A stretch of 64,000 nt of DNA, from contig NZ_CP012099.1 of the NCBI RefSeq assembly GCF_001182785.1, positions 4,152,501-4,216,500 of the forward strand, written 5' to 3'. This DNA is from Bacillus thuringiensis. Its GTDB lineage: Bacteria; Bacillota; Bacilli; Bacillales; Bacillaceae_G. Of the stretch, positions 53,503-63,734 are shown in pieces (position 1 is the first letter of the stretch; the number at the start of each line of letters is the position of its first letter). Made by a program: the position numbers and the translations under genes. The notes below the pieces were generated by a model. The model saw only the letters and a program-made list of their open reading frames with translations, ran no database searches and had not been told where the DNA came from.

Positions 53503-53529
53503 CGTGTTCTCCCCCTTGTTTGCCAATAA

Positions 53530-53579
53530 AGAAAAGGCAACTGTATGTATTTTCTTTATATGAGACAGTTGCCTTTTTG
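53530..53579 (-). terminator. Internal terminator between mtnN and mccA
   Basis: AAAGGCAACTGT and ACAGTTGCCTTT arms with a 20-base loop then TTCTTT on the minus strand. Confidence 0.8.
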
Positions 53580-53584
53580 TTACA

Positions 53585-54280
53585 TTACTTTAACTCTTCT
53601 AACACTTTTACGATAAAGTTTGTAGAATGAAGAGCTGCTTGATCTAAAAACTGATCAAATGAAACATTTGATTCTTTACCAGCAATATCAGAAAGTGCGC
53701 GAATGATAACAAACGGAACTTCATATTGGTGGCATACTTGTGCAACAGCTGCTGCTTCCATTTCTACCGCATAAAGATTTTCAAATTTATCACGGATGGC
53801 TGCAACGCGGTTCGGATCACTCATAAATGAATCACCTGTTGCAATCATACCTTTTACAACTTGAATATTTTCTTCAGCTTGCATACATTTCTCAGCTAAT
53901 GCAACTAACGCCTCATCAGCTTTAAATCCAGGCGGCATTCCTGGTACTTGACCATATTCATAGTTAAATACTGTTACATCTACGTCATGGTGACGAACTT
54001 CAGTGGAAATAACTACATCACCAACGTTTAGAGAATGATGGAATCCACCAGCTGAACCAGTATTAATTACTTTTTCAGGCTTATACTTTTCTAATAAAAT
54101 TGTCGTTGACATCGCTGCATTTACTTTACCAATACCAGACTTTAACAAGATTACTTCATGTCCTGCTAATAGTCCTTTCGTAAATTCACAACCTGCAACC
54201 GTTTCTGTTTCTGCTTGTTCTAATTTGTCACGTAAAATACGTACTTCTTCTTCCATTGCTCCAATTACAGCAATTCTCAA
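53585..54280 (-). CDS. mtnN: 5'-methylthioadenosine/S-adenosylhomocysteine nucleosidase
   Basis: 231 residues, standard length. Removes adenine from MTA, SAH and 5'-deoxyadenosine. [46 protein letters not shown] with the catalytic Glu and ALSDIAG with the catalytic Asp. Second gene after yrrT. Confidence 0.98.
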   Translation of the reverse strand: MRIAVIGAMEEEVRILRDKLEQAETETVAGCEFTKGLLAGHEVILLKSGIGKVNAAMSTTILLEKYKPEKVINTGSAGGFHHSLNVGDVVISTEVRHHDVDVTVFNYEYGQVPGMPPGFKADEALVALAEKCMQAEENIQVVKGMIATGDSFMSDPNRVAAIRDKFENLYAVEMEAAAVAQVCHQYEVPFVIIRALSDIAGKESNVSFDQFLDQAALHSTNFIVKVLEELK

Positions 54281-54294
54281 TCTAATCCCTCTTT

Positions 54295-54933
54295 CTATTG
54301 CTTAGTTGCCTCCATTACCCAAACGAAATGATTTAATCTCGTAAACGTTACATGGAAGCCATTGTTTTCAAAAATAGTCTGCATAACTGGAATACGTGTA
54401 TAGTATTCCGTTTGCAAATCGTTTGCTAACTGGTGAAAACCTCTTTGTTTTGCTGTTTCAACAGTTTTATCATATGCATCTTGATCTGCAAATATCGTAT
54501 CAGCAAACACTATTTTACCACCTTTGTTTAGCAATTGACTATACTTCGCAACCGCTACATTTTTTTCATCATCTGTTAAATGATGAAATGCATAGGTGCT
54601 AACAATGGTATCAATTGAATTTTGGACTTCAAACGACAGAAAATCACCTTCTGTAATCGAAAATTCTTTTGGCAATTTCTCTTTTGCAATCATACGCATT
54701 TCACGCGACGGTTCTATACCGTAAACTGTGCGGCCAGCAAGTAATAATTTATTTGTTAAATTACCTGTACCGACACCAAATTCTAATACATTACCAAATG
54801 ACTTGTTAACTACATCCTCTAGAATATCCTCATAATGGGCGAAAACTTCTTTATATTGTATATCTTCGCCTTGTACGAATGAGTCGTACGTATGAGCCCA
54901 CTCATCAAATAAACCATTAAATTCTGTGCCCAT
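54295..54933 (-). CDS. yrrT: YrrT, SAM-dependent methyltransferase
   Basis: 212 residues from ATG 54933 (AAGGGGA upstream). SAM motif [39 protein letters not shown]. Substrate unknown; operon position ahead of mtnN suggests a link to SAM/SAH recycling. A sigma-A promoter lies directly upstream. Confidence 0.93.
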   Translation of the reverse strand: MGTEFNGLFDEWAHTYDSFVQGEDIQYKEVFAHYEDILEDVVNKSFGNVLEFGVGTGNLTNKLLLAGRTVYGIEPSREMRMIAKEKLPKEFSITEGDFLSFEVQNSIDTIVSTYAFHHLTDDEKNVAVAKYSQLLNKGGKIVFADTIFADQDAYDKTVETAKQRGFHQLANDLQTEYYTRIPVMQTIFENNGFHVTFTRLNHFVWVMEATKQ

Positions 54934-54967
54934 AAAAATTCCCCTTTTTCTTATCGGTTTTATCAGT

Positions 54968-54996
54968 ATGATATTCCCTCTTTCTAAAAATGTCAA
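54968..54996 (-). promoter_or_regulatory. Sigma-A promoter of the yrrT operon
   Basis: TTGACA (54991-54996) and TATCAT (54968-54973) spaced by 17 on the minus strand. In B. subtilis this operon is repressed by CymR; I could not identify a site with confidence. Confidence 0.8.
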
Positions 54997-55069
54997 TTGA
55001 AATGTACATGGTATTTCCTTCTTTTCTTTGTTACACTATAGTTGATTACATAGGAGAGGGGCCGTCTTC

Positions 55070-55285
55070 ATGTCATTTACCTTTGAAATGTTAGAAGATA
55101 AAATAGAATTTTTTGAAGCGGGAGACTTAGCTTCTTTAGAACGAAAAATTAGTGAACAAATCGATAATAATAAAGCACTTATGCTTGAAGTTCATCACAT
55201 CTCACATCAAATGGTTATGGATCCTGAAAGCAAAAGACCGTATTATAGCGCGGTTGTTCATTTTAAATTAAAGAAATTGCGTTAA
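55070..55285 (+). CDS. yrzA: YrzA/DUF2536 family protein
   Basis: 71 residues: FTFEMLEDKIEFFEAGDLASLERKISEQIDNNKALMLEVHHISHQMV and a basic end. Function unknown. ATG with AGGAGAGGGG upstream. Neighbours yrrT and yrrS match the Bacillus order. Confidence 0.85.
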   Translation: MSFTFEMLEDKIEFFEAGDLASLERKISEQIDNNKALMLEVHHISHQMVMDPESKRPYYSAVVHFKLKKLR

Positions 55286-55287
55286 CT

Positions 55288-55321
55288 AAAAAAAGAGAAG
55301 CTCCTAAGGAGCTTCTCTTTT
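55288..55321. terminator. Bidirectional terminator yrzA / yrrS
   Basis: AGAGAAGCTCC, loop TAA, GGAGCTTCTCT, then six T; A run on the other side. Confidence 0.94.
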
Positions 55322-55984
55322 TTAGTTTAGAGTTTGAACAAGTACTGGTTTCCAGCCCTCATTATCTACCCAATCAATATTTACGTAATATCTTTTTCCA
55401 CTTTGCTTATCTTGAACGTCACCATAAGCTTTGCTCTTTCCAGTTTTGTCTCTTCCAACAAAATGGAATACTAATTGCTCCTTCGGTACTTCAATACCTG
55501 CAGCAATTGCACTTTGCATCTCATTCCAATCTGATGACCCCTGTTTAAACGTCATCGCTGGTGATGAACCTTGTTCTGTTCCTACAGCTTTCCAAGAAGG
55601 TTTTGTATAAGCCTCTTTTGCCTTGGATACAGTTTTTTCAGCTGATACTTTCTCGTTAGCTTTCGCTTCTTCTTCAGCTTTTTTCTTTTCTTCCTCAGCC
55701 TTTAACTTCTCTTCTTCAGCTTTTTGCTTAGCTTCTGCTTGCTCTTGCTCTTTTTCTTTTTTCTTAGCAGATGCTTTATCTTCTGATTTTCCAGCTTTCT
55801 CATTCTTTGTTGTTTGTTGAGAGACTTTCTTATCACTAGAAGATGCTTGCTCTTTCGTATTAGGAACGAACAATTGATATGCTACAATAGCTACTAATAG
55901 TAACACAATAGCGATTGCAATATTTAAAACACCGTTTTGACGACGTTTTTGTTGTTTCTGTTGGAATCTTGATCCTCCTGCCAT
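55322..55984 (-). CDS. yrrS: YrrS, DUF1510 membrane protein
   Basis: 220 residues. Basic N-terminus (FQQKQQKRRQN), one membrane helix (VLNIAIAIVLLLVAIVAYQLF), a long K/E/A-rich extracellular linker (about 45-140, coiled-coil-like), then the DUF1510 domain (PSWKAVGTEQ ... WVDNEGWKPVLVQ). Function unknown; paired with pbpI as in B. subtilis yrrS-yrrR, suggesting an envelope role in sporulation. ATG 55984 with GGAGG eight bases before. Confidence 0.92.
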   Translation of the reverse strand: MAGGSRFQQKQQKRRQNGVLNIAIAIVLLLVAIVAYQLFVPNTKEQASSSDKKVSQQTTKNEKAGKSEDKASAKKKEKEQEQAEAKQKAEEEKLKAEEEKKKAEEEAKANEKVSAEKTVSKAKEAYTKPSWKAVGTEQGSSPAMTFKQGSSDWNEMQSAIAAGIEVPKEQLVFHFVGRDKTGKSKAYGDVQDKQSGKRYYVNIDWVDNEGWKPVLVQTLN

Positions 55985-56100
55985 TCTCCAAACCTCCATG
56001 CAGTTTTTCCTAATTGCTATTGTAACATTAAATCTAGAAAGGTTGAACATTTACAATGATATTTTCATGAAATGAAAACAATTCACTATAAATTGCAAGA

Positions 56101-57855
56101 TTACTTTTCATTCTCCAATTGATAGATTGCTCCTACCATATCTTTAAAAATAGGTGTAACTTTATTCACTTTGCTATCTGTCTCTAGATCAACAACAACT
56201 AAAGCATATCTTGGATTCTCATACGGAAAGTAACCTGCAAACCAGCGATTCACCCTCGTCTCTTTCCCTGTTTGCGCTGTTCCGGATTTTCCAGCGACAC
56301 TGAGCGGCAACGAGCGGAATGCCGTTCCTGTACCTTTCTCCCTTGTTACAACACCTCTTAATAACTCTTGTAATGTTTTCACTGTTTCATACGAAAGCTG
56401 TTTTCCATGTAACGTATGGTTCTCAAATGTAAAGAAATCCACTCCATTTTTATATACTATTTTTTCAACAGCTTTCACTTCCATCTTTTCTCCATTCCTC
56501 GCAATCGTCGCCATCATATTTGCAATTGCTAGAGGTGATATACGTACATCTTTCTGTCCAATCGCTGTTTGCTCTACCGCTTTTTTACTATTTTTATTTT
56601 CTTCATTCCCCCAAATAGTAGTGCCTTTCTCTTCTGGCATTTGCTCAAAATGAGGTGTATGAAATACCGAACCTTTCCATCCAACCTTTTCATTTGCTCC
56701 TAAAGCTGCTACGTATGTTTCTAGCACCGTCCTATCCTTTTGTAATAGCTCGTTACCTAACTCAGAAAATGTCCTGTTACAGCTCCTAGCAAAGCTCTCT
56801 TTGAAGTTAAGCGTACCCATCATAACTTGTGGGTCGTTTTCACCATATAAATCTTTATTACAGTTAAATGTCCGATTAAACAAATTCACTTTTTGATCAA
56901 TGACTGCCGCTGCAACTACTGTTTTAAAAACAGAGCCTGGAAAATGTGGCGTTAACATTTGATTTTCAAGTGTAGTCTTATATAAATTCTTATCTCTTAC
57001 TTGTAAAGACGGTTTACTGACCATCGCTAATATTTCATTTGTCTTTACATCAAGTAATACTAATCCCCCCTTCTTTATTTCGTTTGCTTCAATCACTTCT
57101 TCTGCTTTTTGCTGCAATCCTTTATGTAAAGTAGTTTGAATCCTAACTGGGTAAAATGGATTTCCTGGTGAAGTATATTTCGCTTGATTTCCAAAAATCG
57201 GTTCTCCTTGCCGATCTACTTGATACAATACTTTTGCCTCTCCATCAGTCAATAAAAATTCATCAAATGATTGCTGCAATCCTGAAATACCTATCGGCGT
57301 TTGTTTTGAAATTTTTTTCACTTCTCCATATCGATTTTGAAATTCTCTTTCGTTCTCCCCTACATCACCAATTAAATGATTTATCTCTCCAGTTTGTTTT
57401 AATCGTACTTCAGCTGCTACAATACCTAATACATGTAATTGATTTACCTTCTCCATCTGCTCTCGTGTCACTCGAAATGGAACAGTTTCCCCTTGCAGTA
57501 TAAATGCATTTTTTTTATTTTTCATTTGTCTTCTGATCTCTTGTCTCGACACACCAATGATATGCGCGATTTTCTCTAACATGTCATTTTTTATTTGTAA
57601 AAATGGAAAAACAATTAAAACAGGATACTTTTCCTCACCTATTTCTTTACCATGACGATCTATAAACTGCCCACGCCCATCGTCTACTGCAATGGATTGC
57701 GTACGTTGCGTAACACTTTTTTCAATTAAATTTATTTTGCGATCAGTAAATGATTCTGTATCTATAATTTGGATTTGAATTAAACGACAAAGCAATAAAA
57801 ACATAATGCCCATAAAACAAATTAAAACAATTGTAATTCTCCGTTTTATTTTCAT
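56101..57855 (-). CDS. pbpI: PbpI, class B penicillin-binding protein
   Basis: 584 residues. Membrane anchor (ITIVLICFMGIMFLLLCRLIQ), non-catalytic dimerisation domain, then transpeptidase with SVFK (about residue 310, SxxK), SCN (SxN) and KSGT (KTG motif as KSG). Cross-links peptidoglycan; the B. subtilis homologue is expressed during sporulation. ATG with GAGGTG upstream on the minus strand. Confidence 0.94.
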   Translation of the reverse strand: MKIKRRITIVLICFMGIMFLLLCRLIQIQIIDTESFTDRKINLIEKSVTQRTQSIAVDDGRGQFIDRHGKEIGEEKYPVLIVFPFLQIKNDMLEKIAHIIGVSRQEIRRQMKNKKNAFILQGETVPFRVTREQMEKVNQLHVLGIVAAEVRLKQTGEINHLIGDVGENEREFQNRYGEVKKISKQTPIGISGLQQSFDEFLLTDGEAKVLYQVDRQGEPIFGNQAKYTSPGNPFYPVRIQTTLHKGLQQKAEEVIEANEIKKGGLVLLDVKTNEILAMVSKPSLQVRDKNLYKTTLENQMLTPHFPGSVFKTVVAAAVIDQKVNLFNRTFNCNKDLYGENDPQVMMGTLNFKESFARSCNRTFSELGNELLQKDRTVLETYVAALGANEKVGWKGSVFHTPHFEQMPEEKGTTIWGNEENKNSKKAVEQTAIGQKDVRISPLAIANMMATIARNGEKMEVKAVEKIVYKNGVDFFTFENHTLHGKQLSYETVKTLQELLRGVVTREKGTGTAFRSLPLSVAGKSGTAQTGKETRVNRWFAGYFPYENPRYALVVVDLETDSKVNKVTPIFKDMVGAIYQLENEK

Positions 57856-57910
57856 AAAAAAACACCTCGTCTATTATAGTTTGGACGGAGTGTTTCATCT
57901 TTTATACAAA

Positions 57911-57947
57911 TAAAAAAATCACTCGTTTTTACACGAGTGATTTTTTT
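57911..57947. terminator. greA terminator, symmetric
   Basis: AAAAATCACTCGT and ACGAGTGATTTTT with a short T-rich loop. Confidence 0.93.
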
Positions 57948-57948
57948 A

Positions 57949-58425
57949 TTATTTTACAGAGACAATCTCTACTTGCATTTCTCCGCCTGGTGTTTGGATT
58001 GTTACTTTCTCACCAATTTGCTTACCTAATAAGCTTTTTGCGATTGGAGAATCGTTAGAAATTCTTCCTTCAAATGGATCAGCTTCCGCGCTACCTACGA
58101 TTGTGTACGCTTCTTCATCTCCGTTTGGTAATTCTTTAAATGTTACTGTTTTACCTAATGTAACAACAGTAGATACTTCGCCATTATCTTTAATGATAAC
58201 TGCGTTACGAATCATATTTTCTAATTGTGTAATACGTCCTTCTACGAACGCTTGCTCATCTTTTGCTGCATCGTACTCAGAGTTCTCAGAAAGGTCCCCG
58301 AAGCTACGTGCGATTTTAATACGTTCTACTACTTCTTTACGTTTTACTGTTTTTAATTGCTCAAGTTCGTTCTCTAGTTTTTGCTTACCCTCTTGCGTCA
58401 TAGGGTATGTTTTTTCTGTTGACAT
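57949..58425 (-). CDS. greA: Transcription elongation factor GreA
   Basis: 158 residues. N-terminal coiled coil ([32 protein letters not shown]) with the acidic tip [15 protein letters not shown] that stimulates RNA cleavage, and a C-terminal FKBP-like domain ([24 protein letters not shown]). Rescues backtracked RNA polymerase. ATG 58425 with AAAGGAGTG upstream; the longer frame is unlikely. Preceded by overlapping hairpins in its leader. Confidence 0.98.
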   Translation of the reverse strand: MSTEKTYPMTQEGKQKLENELEQLKTVKRKEVVERIKIARSFGDLSENSEYDAAKDEQAFVEGRITQLENMIRNAVIIKDNGEVSTVVTLGKTVTFKELPNGDEEAYTIVGSAEADPFEGRISNDSPIAKSLLGKQIGEKVTIQTPGGEMQVEIVSVK

Positions 58426-58457
58426 ATTTTCCACTCCTTTTATATACCAATCCCCCG

Positions 58458-58538
58458 AAAAAAAGAGGAGTTCCATATGAAAACTCCTCCGCTTCCATTG
58501 TTAGCGGAGGTTTCTAGTACCCTTGCACTAGCGGAGTT
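58458..58538 (-). promoter_or_regulatory. Candidate leader attenuator before greA
   Basis: Minus-strand RNA could form GAGGAGTT/AACTCCTC followed by T7, an intrinsic terminator (58458-58489). Overlapping it, AGCGGAGG (58503-58510, plus strand) pairs with CCTCCGCT (58486-58493), and a second AGCGGAGTT at 58530-58538 could pair with the same arm. Mutually exclusive structures suggest attenuation; it may also simply be the udk operon terminator. Confidence 0.5.
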
Positions 58539-58703
58539 GTCACATACAACCCCGTATTTCCAATTCTTCTTTATATAAAGAAGATATGTATGGAAAGTTG
58601 ATATAAATATGCCCTCACCTATATATAGATGAGGTTGCATGTTTCATTGTATTCGATGGGAAGGGAAAAAATCCCTTCCTACCGTACATCTTTTACTATG
58701 CTA

Positions 58704-59342
58704 TTACAAATTTACTTTTTGTTCAAGAATTGTTGCAATTTTTGTCACCATAATATCAATTGCAACATGGTTTTGTCCACCTTCAGGGATAATAATATCC
58801 GCAAATTTCTTAGAAGGCTCAATAAATTGATTGTGCATTGGACGTACAACAGTTACGTACTGATCAATAACTGAATCCATCGTACGACCGCGCTCTTTAA
58901 TATCACGCTGCATGCGGCGCAGAATACGAAGGTCAGCATCTGTATCAACGAATAACTTAATGTCCATCAACTCACAGAGACGTGGGTCTTCTAAAATAAG
59001 AATCCCTTCTAAAATAATTACATCTTTCGGCTCAACTGGAATAATTTCTTCTGAACGCGTATGCAATGTATAGTCATATACAGGCTTATCAATTTGCTCA
59101 TATGCAAGCAACTGCTGCAAATGTTCAATTAACAGATCATTATCAAACGCAAGCGGATGATCATAATTTGTTTTTAAACGCTCTTCCATTGGTAAATGGC
59201 TTTGATCTTTGTAATAATAATCTTGCTCCAAGATTAAAATGGAATGACCTTTAAAATGGTCAAAAATCGCTTTCGTTACACTTGTTTTTCCTGATCCTGA
59301 ACCACCAGCGATTCCAATTACAACAGGCTTATTCGTCCCCAT
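58704..59342 (-). CDS. udk: Uridine kinase
   Basis: 212 residues. Phosphorylates uridine and cytidine. P-loop [38 protein letters not shown], and [13 protein letters not shown]. Follows trhP2 by 17 bases; part of the trmR-trhP1-trhP2-udk-greA run. Confidence 0.98.
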   Translation of the reverse strand: MGTNKPVVIGIAGGSGSGKTSVTKAIFDHFKGHSILILEQDYYYKDQSHLPMEERLKTNYDHPLAFDNDLLIEHLQQLLAYEQIDKPVYDYTLHTRSEEIIPVEPKDVIILEGILILEDPRLCELMDIKLFVDTDADLRILRRMQRDIKERGRTMDSVIDQYVTVVRPMHNQFIEPSKKFADIIIPEGGQNHVAIDIMVTKIATILEQKVNL

Positions 59343-59359
59343 TCGACTACCACTCTTTC

Positions 59360-60640
59360 TTATTGAAGTATGCTTTTGCGCATCATATTATTCACATACA
59401 CTGGTTGATCCACTTTGAATTTCACGATTTGCAACGGATGTCTCGCTGCATCTAATTCGTTTCCATCCTCATCCCAAATTTTCTCCACCGTCTGCGTAAA
59501 GTTTTCTATTTCTGGTCCAAAGAACTCCACTTCATGTCCTGGTTTGAAATGATTACGTTGCTCAAGCGTTACGATGCCCGTTTCTTCATTATAATCTAAC
59601 ACTAAACCAGCAAAATCATACGTTGTTTTCTTACTATGATTTCCAAACATTTGCTCTTGATGTCCTGGAACCCCTTCAAAGAATGCAGGAGCTGTATCAC
59701 GATTTGCACATTTATCAAGCTCATCTAACCATTCTTGTTTAAACTCAAAGTTATCCGGATCCGCACAATAAGCATCAATTACTTTACGATATACAGTTGC
59801 TACAGTCGCTACGTAATGGATTGATTTCATACGTCCTTCTACCTTTAAACTATCGATTCCAATTTCAATCATTTTCGGAATTGATAAAATTAAATTTAAA
59901 TCTTTTGGACTCATCGCAAAGTGAGCATCTTCTTCTTGGAATAGAGGAAGCTCTTTTGCATCTTTATGTTGTGATACTGTTTGAACTAAATCATAATCCC
60001 AGCGGCAAGATTGGCAACAACCGCCACGATTAGAGTCACGCGCTGTCATATGGTTACTTAATGTACATCTTCCTGAATATGCGATACACATTGCACCATG
60101 GACGAATGCTTCAATTTCAATATCCACTTTGTCTTTAATTTCTTTCATTTCTTCATAGCTTGCTTCACGAGCTAATACAAGACGGTGTAAACCTTCTTCT
60201 TTCCAATACTGTGCTGCTTTCCAGTTGGATAGTGATTGCTGTGTGCTCAAATGCACCTCAACAGAAGGCGCTACACGTTTACACGTCTCAATAATAAGCG
60301 GATCGGCAACGATAATTCCCGTTACGCCAGCTTTTTCAATCCCTTTTAAATATTCCTCTAGCCCGTCCATATTTTCATTATGTGCGAAAATATTTGTTGT
60401 TACATATATTTTCGCTCCATATTTCTTTGCAAATTCAACGCCTTCTGCCATATCTTCCAGCGTAAAGTTACCTGCATTCGAACGAAGACCAAATTCTTGT
60501 CCACCTAAATATACAGCATCTGCCCCATAATGGATAGCTACTTTTAATTTTTCTAAGTTACCCGCAGGGATTAACAGTTCAGGTTTCTTCACAATAACGC
60601 GCTTGCCATCGATTACTCGTGAAATTTCTTGTACAGTCAT
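59360..60640 (-). CDS. trhP2: TrhP2 (YrrO), U32-family tRNA hydroxylation protein
   Basis: 426 residues. Peptidase U32 family: [34 protein letters not shown], and the Cys-rich signature [40 protein letters not shown]-terminal beta-barrel domain ([28 protein letters not shown]). In B. subtilis TrhP proteins act in prephenate-dependent hydroxylation of uridine 34, the step before TrmR. Not a true protease by current evidence. Confidence 0.92.
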   Translation of the reverse strand: MTVQEISRVIDGKRVIVKKPELLIPAGNLEKLKVAIHYGADAVYLGGQEFGLRSNAGNFTLEDMAEGVEFAKKYGAKIYVTTNIFAHNENMDGLEEYLKGIEKAGVTGIIVADPLIIETCKRVAPSVEVHLSTQQSLSNWKAAQYWKEEGLHRLVLAREASYEEMKEIKDKVDIEIEAFVHGAMCIAYSGRCTLSNHMTARDSNRGGCCQSCRWDYDLVQTVSQHKDAKELPLFQEEDAHFAMSPKDLNLILSIPKMIEIGIDSLKVEGRMKSIHYVATVATVYRKVIDAYCADPDNFEFKQEWLDELDKCANRDTAPAFFEGVPGHQEQMFGNHSKKTTYDFAGLVLDYNEETGIVTLEQRNHFKPGHEVEFFGPEIENFTQTVEKIWDEDGNELDAARHPLQIVKFKVDQPVYVNNMMRKSILQ

Positions 60641-60658
60641 TTCCTACACCCTCCTCGT

Positions 60659-61588
60659 TTAGTAAACCGTTTCTTTAAAGAAGAATCCTGTGTCTAACGG
60701 ACGATTTACTGGTTGCATTTCTTCTATTTCTTTATATAGAGCATCTTTCACGTCATAATATGCATCACGATCTTCCACACATAAATCAATCGCTTGACGA
60801 TATTTCTTCGTTACTTCAATAATGTATTCAGAGCTTTTTAGTACACCATCGATTTTTAAGCTGTCAACTTCAGCTTCGATTAGTTCCTCTAATTCATCGA
60901 TGAAACAAATATCGTTCGGACTCATAATGTGAGTACCATTTTCATCTTCATAAATTGGATATTTATTGTTACGCTCTGGGTCATATAAGAACATATTCTC
61001 TTCATATTTTTTCTTTTCAATGTCAAGATTACGTCCTTGATACTCAAAGTAGTTTCCTACTAATGAACGCTTCGATTGGAACATACAAGTCATACCGTGA
61101 ATTTGTACTTCTAGTTCCACTTCAGCATTTTCTTTTAAATCAACAATTTCATCTAAGCTCAGCTCACGAGCTAATACAGCACGCTTCGCTCCTCTTTGTC
61201 CCCAGTAATTACAAGTGAACCAGTTTGTTGCTGTCGTTTCTGTATTCCAGTGCAACTGCATATTTGACGCTACTTCGCGAACAGCCATTAATACTGCTGG
61301 ATCTCCGAAAACAATTGCATCTACATTTACTTCATTTAAAAATGAAACGTAATCTGTTAATTCTTCTACTTTATCGTTGTGGAACATAGCGTTCATTGCT
61401 ACGTATACTTTCACACCATTTTCATGCGCAATCTTCACAGTTTGTTTTACATCTTCACGTGAAAACTCCCCTGCTAAACGTAAACCAAACTTTTGCTCAC
61501 CGATCATTACCGCATCTGCTCCTGCTTTCGCAAGAAGTTCGATATCCGCCACCGCTCTTGGCGTTACTAACAATTCAGGTTTTTTCAT
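60659..61588 (-). CDS. trhP1: TrhP1 (YrrN), U32-family tRNA hydroxylation protein
   Basis: 309 residues. Paralogue of the next gene: PELLVTPRAVADIELLAKAGADAVMIGEQKFGLRL and VQIHGMTCMFQSKRSLVGNY, where the Cys cluster is reduced to one cysteine. Works with TrhP2 in forming 5-hydroxyuridine in tRNA. ATG 61588, seven bases after trmR. Confidence 0.92.
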   Translation of the reverse strand: MKKPELLVTPRAVADIELLAKAGADAVMIGEQKFGLRLAGEFSREDVKQTVKIAHENGVKVYVAMNAMFHNDKVEELTDYVSFLNEVNVDAIVFGDPAVLMAVREVASNMQLHWNTETTATNWFTCNYWGQRGAKRAVLARELSLDEIVDLKENAEVELEVQIHGMTCMFQSKRSLVGNYFEYQGRNLDIEKKKYEENMFLYDPERNNKYPIYEDENGTHIMSPNDICFIDELEELIEAEVDSLKIDGVLKSSEYIIEVTKKYRQAIDLCVEDRDAYYDVKDALYKEIEEMQPVNRPLDTGFFFKETVY

Positions 61589-61595
61589 ACCTTGG

Positions 61596-62237
61596 TCACC
61601 CTCTCTTTTTACTAACAGCTACTCCATCACCAATTGGGAAAATCGTTGTATCATATCCTTCATGGTTCATAAGCCACTCATTGTACGTCTTAATACGACG
61701 GATTAAACCACGTGTACGTCTGTTTTCAATTTTCTCTTTTGTCGTTACAAGACCATGGTACATAACATTATCTGAAATAATTACGCCACCAGGATTTAAT
61801 AACGGTTCATATAAGTCAAAAAAGCGACGATACTGTCCTTTTGCTGCATCAATAAAAATAACGTCAAATGTCCCGTGTTCTTTTACTTGTTCACCTGTCT
61901 CTAACGCATCACCGTAAATAACTGAAATACGATCTGTTACTGGGGAACGTTCTATATATTCAAGTGCTTTTTCATATCGCTCACGATTGCGCTCAACTGT
62001 CACAATACGTGAATTTGGAATAGCTTGCATCATACGAATACTAGAATAACCGATTGCTGTTCCAAGTTCTAAAATGCTTTTCGGTCCAATTAAACGTAAA
62101 AATTGCAGCATAAATTCCATTCCAAGTCGATCCATAATCGGCACATGATTTTCTGTTGCATATTCTTCCATTTCAAGAATTAATTTATCTTTCGGATCAA
62201 TAAATGATAATAGGTACTCGTTAACTGCATCCTCCAT
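61596..62237 (-). CDS. trmR: TrmR, tRNA 5-hydroxyuridine methyltransferase
   Basis: 213 residues. O-methyltransferase family 3 fold: ILELGTAIGYSSIRMM (SAM), IVTVERNRERYEKA, DVIFIDAAKGQYRRFFD and PGGVIISDNVMYHG. Methylates ho5U34 to mo5U34. First gene of the tRNA-modification set, ATG with AAGGAGG upstream. Confidence 0.94.
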   Translation of the reverse strand: MEDAVNEYLLSFIDPKDKLILEMEEYATENHVPIMDRLGMEFMLQFLRLIGPKSILELGTAIGYSSIRMMQAIPNSRIVTVERNRERYEKALEYIERSPVTDRISVIYGDALETGEQVKEHGTFDVIFIDAAKGQYRRFFDLYEPLLNPGGVIISDNVMYHGLVTTKEKIENRRTRGLIRRIKTYNEWLMNHEGYDTTIFPIGDGVAVSKKRG

Positions 62238-62396
62238 AAATGGTCCTCCTTATTTACATGGAGAAGTGCCTCTATGACGTCTTTTCCCACATAGAATGCA
62301 ATAAAAATACAAGCCAGTTTTACCCTTAGCTTGTACGTCCCGTTTTGATATTAAAAACGATTCTTCTGCCAGTTTTTAACCCGATATATTTTACCA

Positions 62397-62437
62397 CAAA
62401 AAAGAGGGATGTGCGACCTTTTTCGCTATCCCTCCCC
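62397..62437 (-). terminator. mltG terminator
   Basis: GAGGGAT and ATCCCTC arms with an inner CG stem, then T6 on the minus strand; four bases past the stop. Confidence 0.88.
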
Positions 62438-62440
62438 ATT

Positions 62441-63511
62441 TCACTGTTTTTTCGTAATGTATTTTTGCTTTAATGCATTATGCTCTTCTAATGTTTTTGC
62501 ATAGTACACTTCACCACTTGGTGCAGCTAAGAAATAATAATAATCTGTTTGCGCAGGTTCTAACGCAGCTTCCACTGAATGTTTACCAGAGTTTGCGATC
62601 GGCCCTACCGGCAATCCTTTTACAACATACGTATTGTACGGTGAGTTGACCTTTAAATCTTCGTATAATACACGTTGTTTATGCTTTCCAAGTGCATATA
62701 ATACCGTTGGATCCGTTTGAAGCGGCATACCTTTCGCTAAACGATTATAAAAGACACTAGAGATCTTTTGACGATCTGTAAAACCAGTTGCCTCTTCTTC
62801 AATAAGTGAAGATAATGTTAAAAGCTGATGAACATCCCAGTTCTTCGCTTTCATTTTCGCCTCATTTTGAACAATGATTGCATTTGTTTTCTCAAGCATC
62901 GGAATTACGATTTCTTCTAACGTCGTATCTTTCTTATAAAACGAATACGTCGCAGGATATAAATAACCTTCTAATAGGTATTTAATATTACTATCAAAGA
63001 TTTTATCCGTTAATAACTTCGGATACTTTTGCTGCATTTTTTGAATAAATGCTTTATCGTTTAATTGACGCGTAACATCGTCTTTATTCCACTTTAGTTC
63101 TGTCGCAATCGTTTCTGCAATTTCAGTTACTTGCGCTCCTTCTTTGATCGTCACTTTATAAAGAGCTGGACGATGCACGTTGCCAGATGACATTTGTTCA
63201 ATAACATCTTTAGCATTCATCGAAGGATTTAATAAATATGTACCTGCTTGTAAACTTTTCGATTTAGCCTTTGTATAAAAACTAAAAACTGTACCGTTTT
63301 TCACAGCGCCTTTTTCTTCTAAAATTTCTCCAATCTTACTTGTAGATGATCCTTTCGGAATTTCTACTTCAATCTCTTTTTTATTCCCGCTATCAACTGG
63401 TCCTAATGCGGATGAAATATACGCATAGACTGAACCACAAACTAAAAGCAGTGCAATAATCGAAAATAAAAAGATGCGTCTACGCTTCTTTTTCACTTGA
63501 TTCTCTATCAA
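62441..63511 (-). CDS. mltG: MltG endolytic murein transglycosylase
   Basis: 356 residues. Cytoplasmic KKKRRR, membrane helix (IFLFSIIALLLVCGSVYAYI), LysM-like region (IEVEIPKGSSTSKIGEILEEKG), and the YceG domain with catalytic Glu in LSSLIEEEATG, then QTDPTVLYALGKH and PYNTYVVKGLPVGPIANSG. Cleaves nascent glycan strands to set chain length. ATG with AGGAGG upstream; separated from trmR by its own terminator. Confidence 0.96.
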   Translation of the reverse strand: MIENQVKKKRRRIFLFSIIALLLVCGSVYAYISSALGPVDSGNKKEIEVEIPKGSSTSKIGEILEEKGAVKNGTVFSFYTKAKSKSLQAGTYLLNPSMNAKDVIEQMSSGNVHRPALYKVTIKEGAQVTEIAETIATELKWNKDDVTRQLNDKAFIQKMQQKYPKLLTDKIFDSNIKYLLEGYLYPATYSFYKKDTTLEEIVIPMLEKTNAIIVQNEAKMKAKNWDVHQLLTLSSLIEEEATGFTDRQKISSVFYNRLAKGMPLQTDPTVLYALGKHKQRVLYEDLKVNSPYNTYVVKGLPVGPIANSGKHSVEAALEPAQTDYYYFLAAPSGEVYYAKTLEEHNALKQKYITKKQ

Positions 63512-63689
63512 AACATTTCCTCCTTACTTAATTGTAGACCGTATGTACACCTTTCTATACAGCACGATGTAAAAATGCAACAAATTCACTTATCTTTTTT
63601 AATAGACACTTTATTTTTCTACAATCCGTCTCATTATACTACAAAGACTTACACAGTTTCGACAAAAAATCTTTCATTTTACATATAAA

Positions 63690-63724
63690 TACAAAAAAAG
63701 ATGGACTGTATATCGTCCATCTTT
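63690..63724 (-). terminator. yrzB terminator
   Basis: AAAGATGGAC and GTCCATCTTT arms then seven T on the minus strand. Confidence 0.93.
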
Positions 63725-63734
63725 TCAGTACTTA

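Noticed and set aside
58440..58640. 66-codon open frame on the minus strand between udk and greA
   Set aside because: It runs through the overlapping hairpins and terminator, has no convincing ribosome site and no protein-like composition.
58704..62237. U32 proteins as secreted collagenases or virulence proteases
   Set aside because: No signal peptides, and the trmR-udk context matches tRNA hydroxylation proteins TrhP1/TrhP2.
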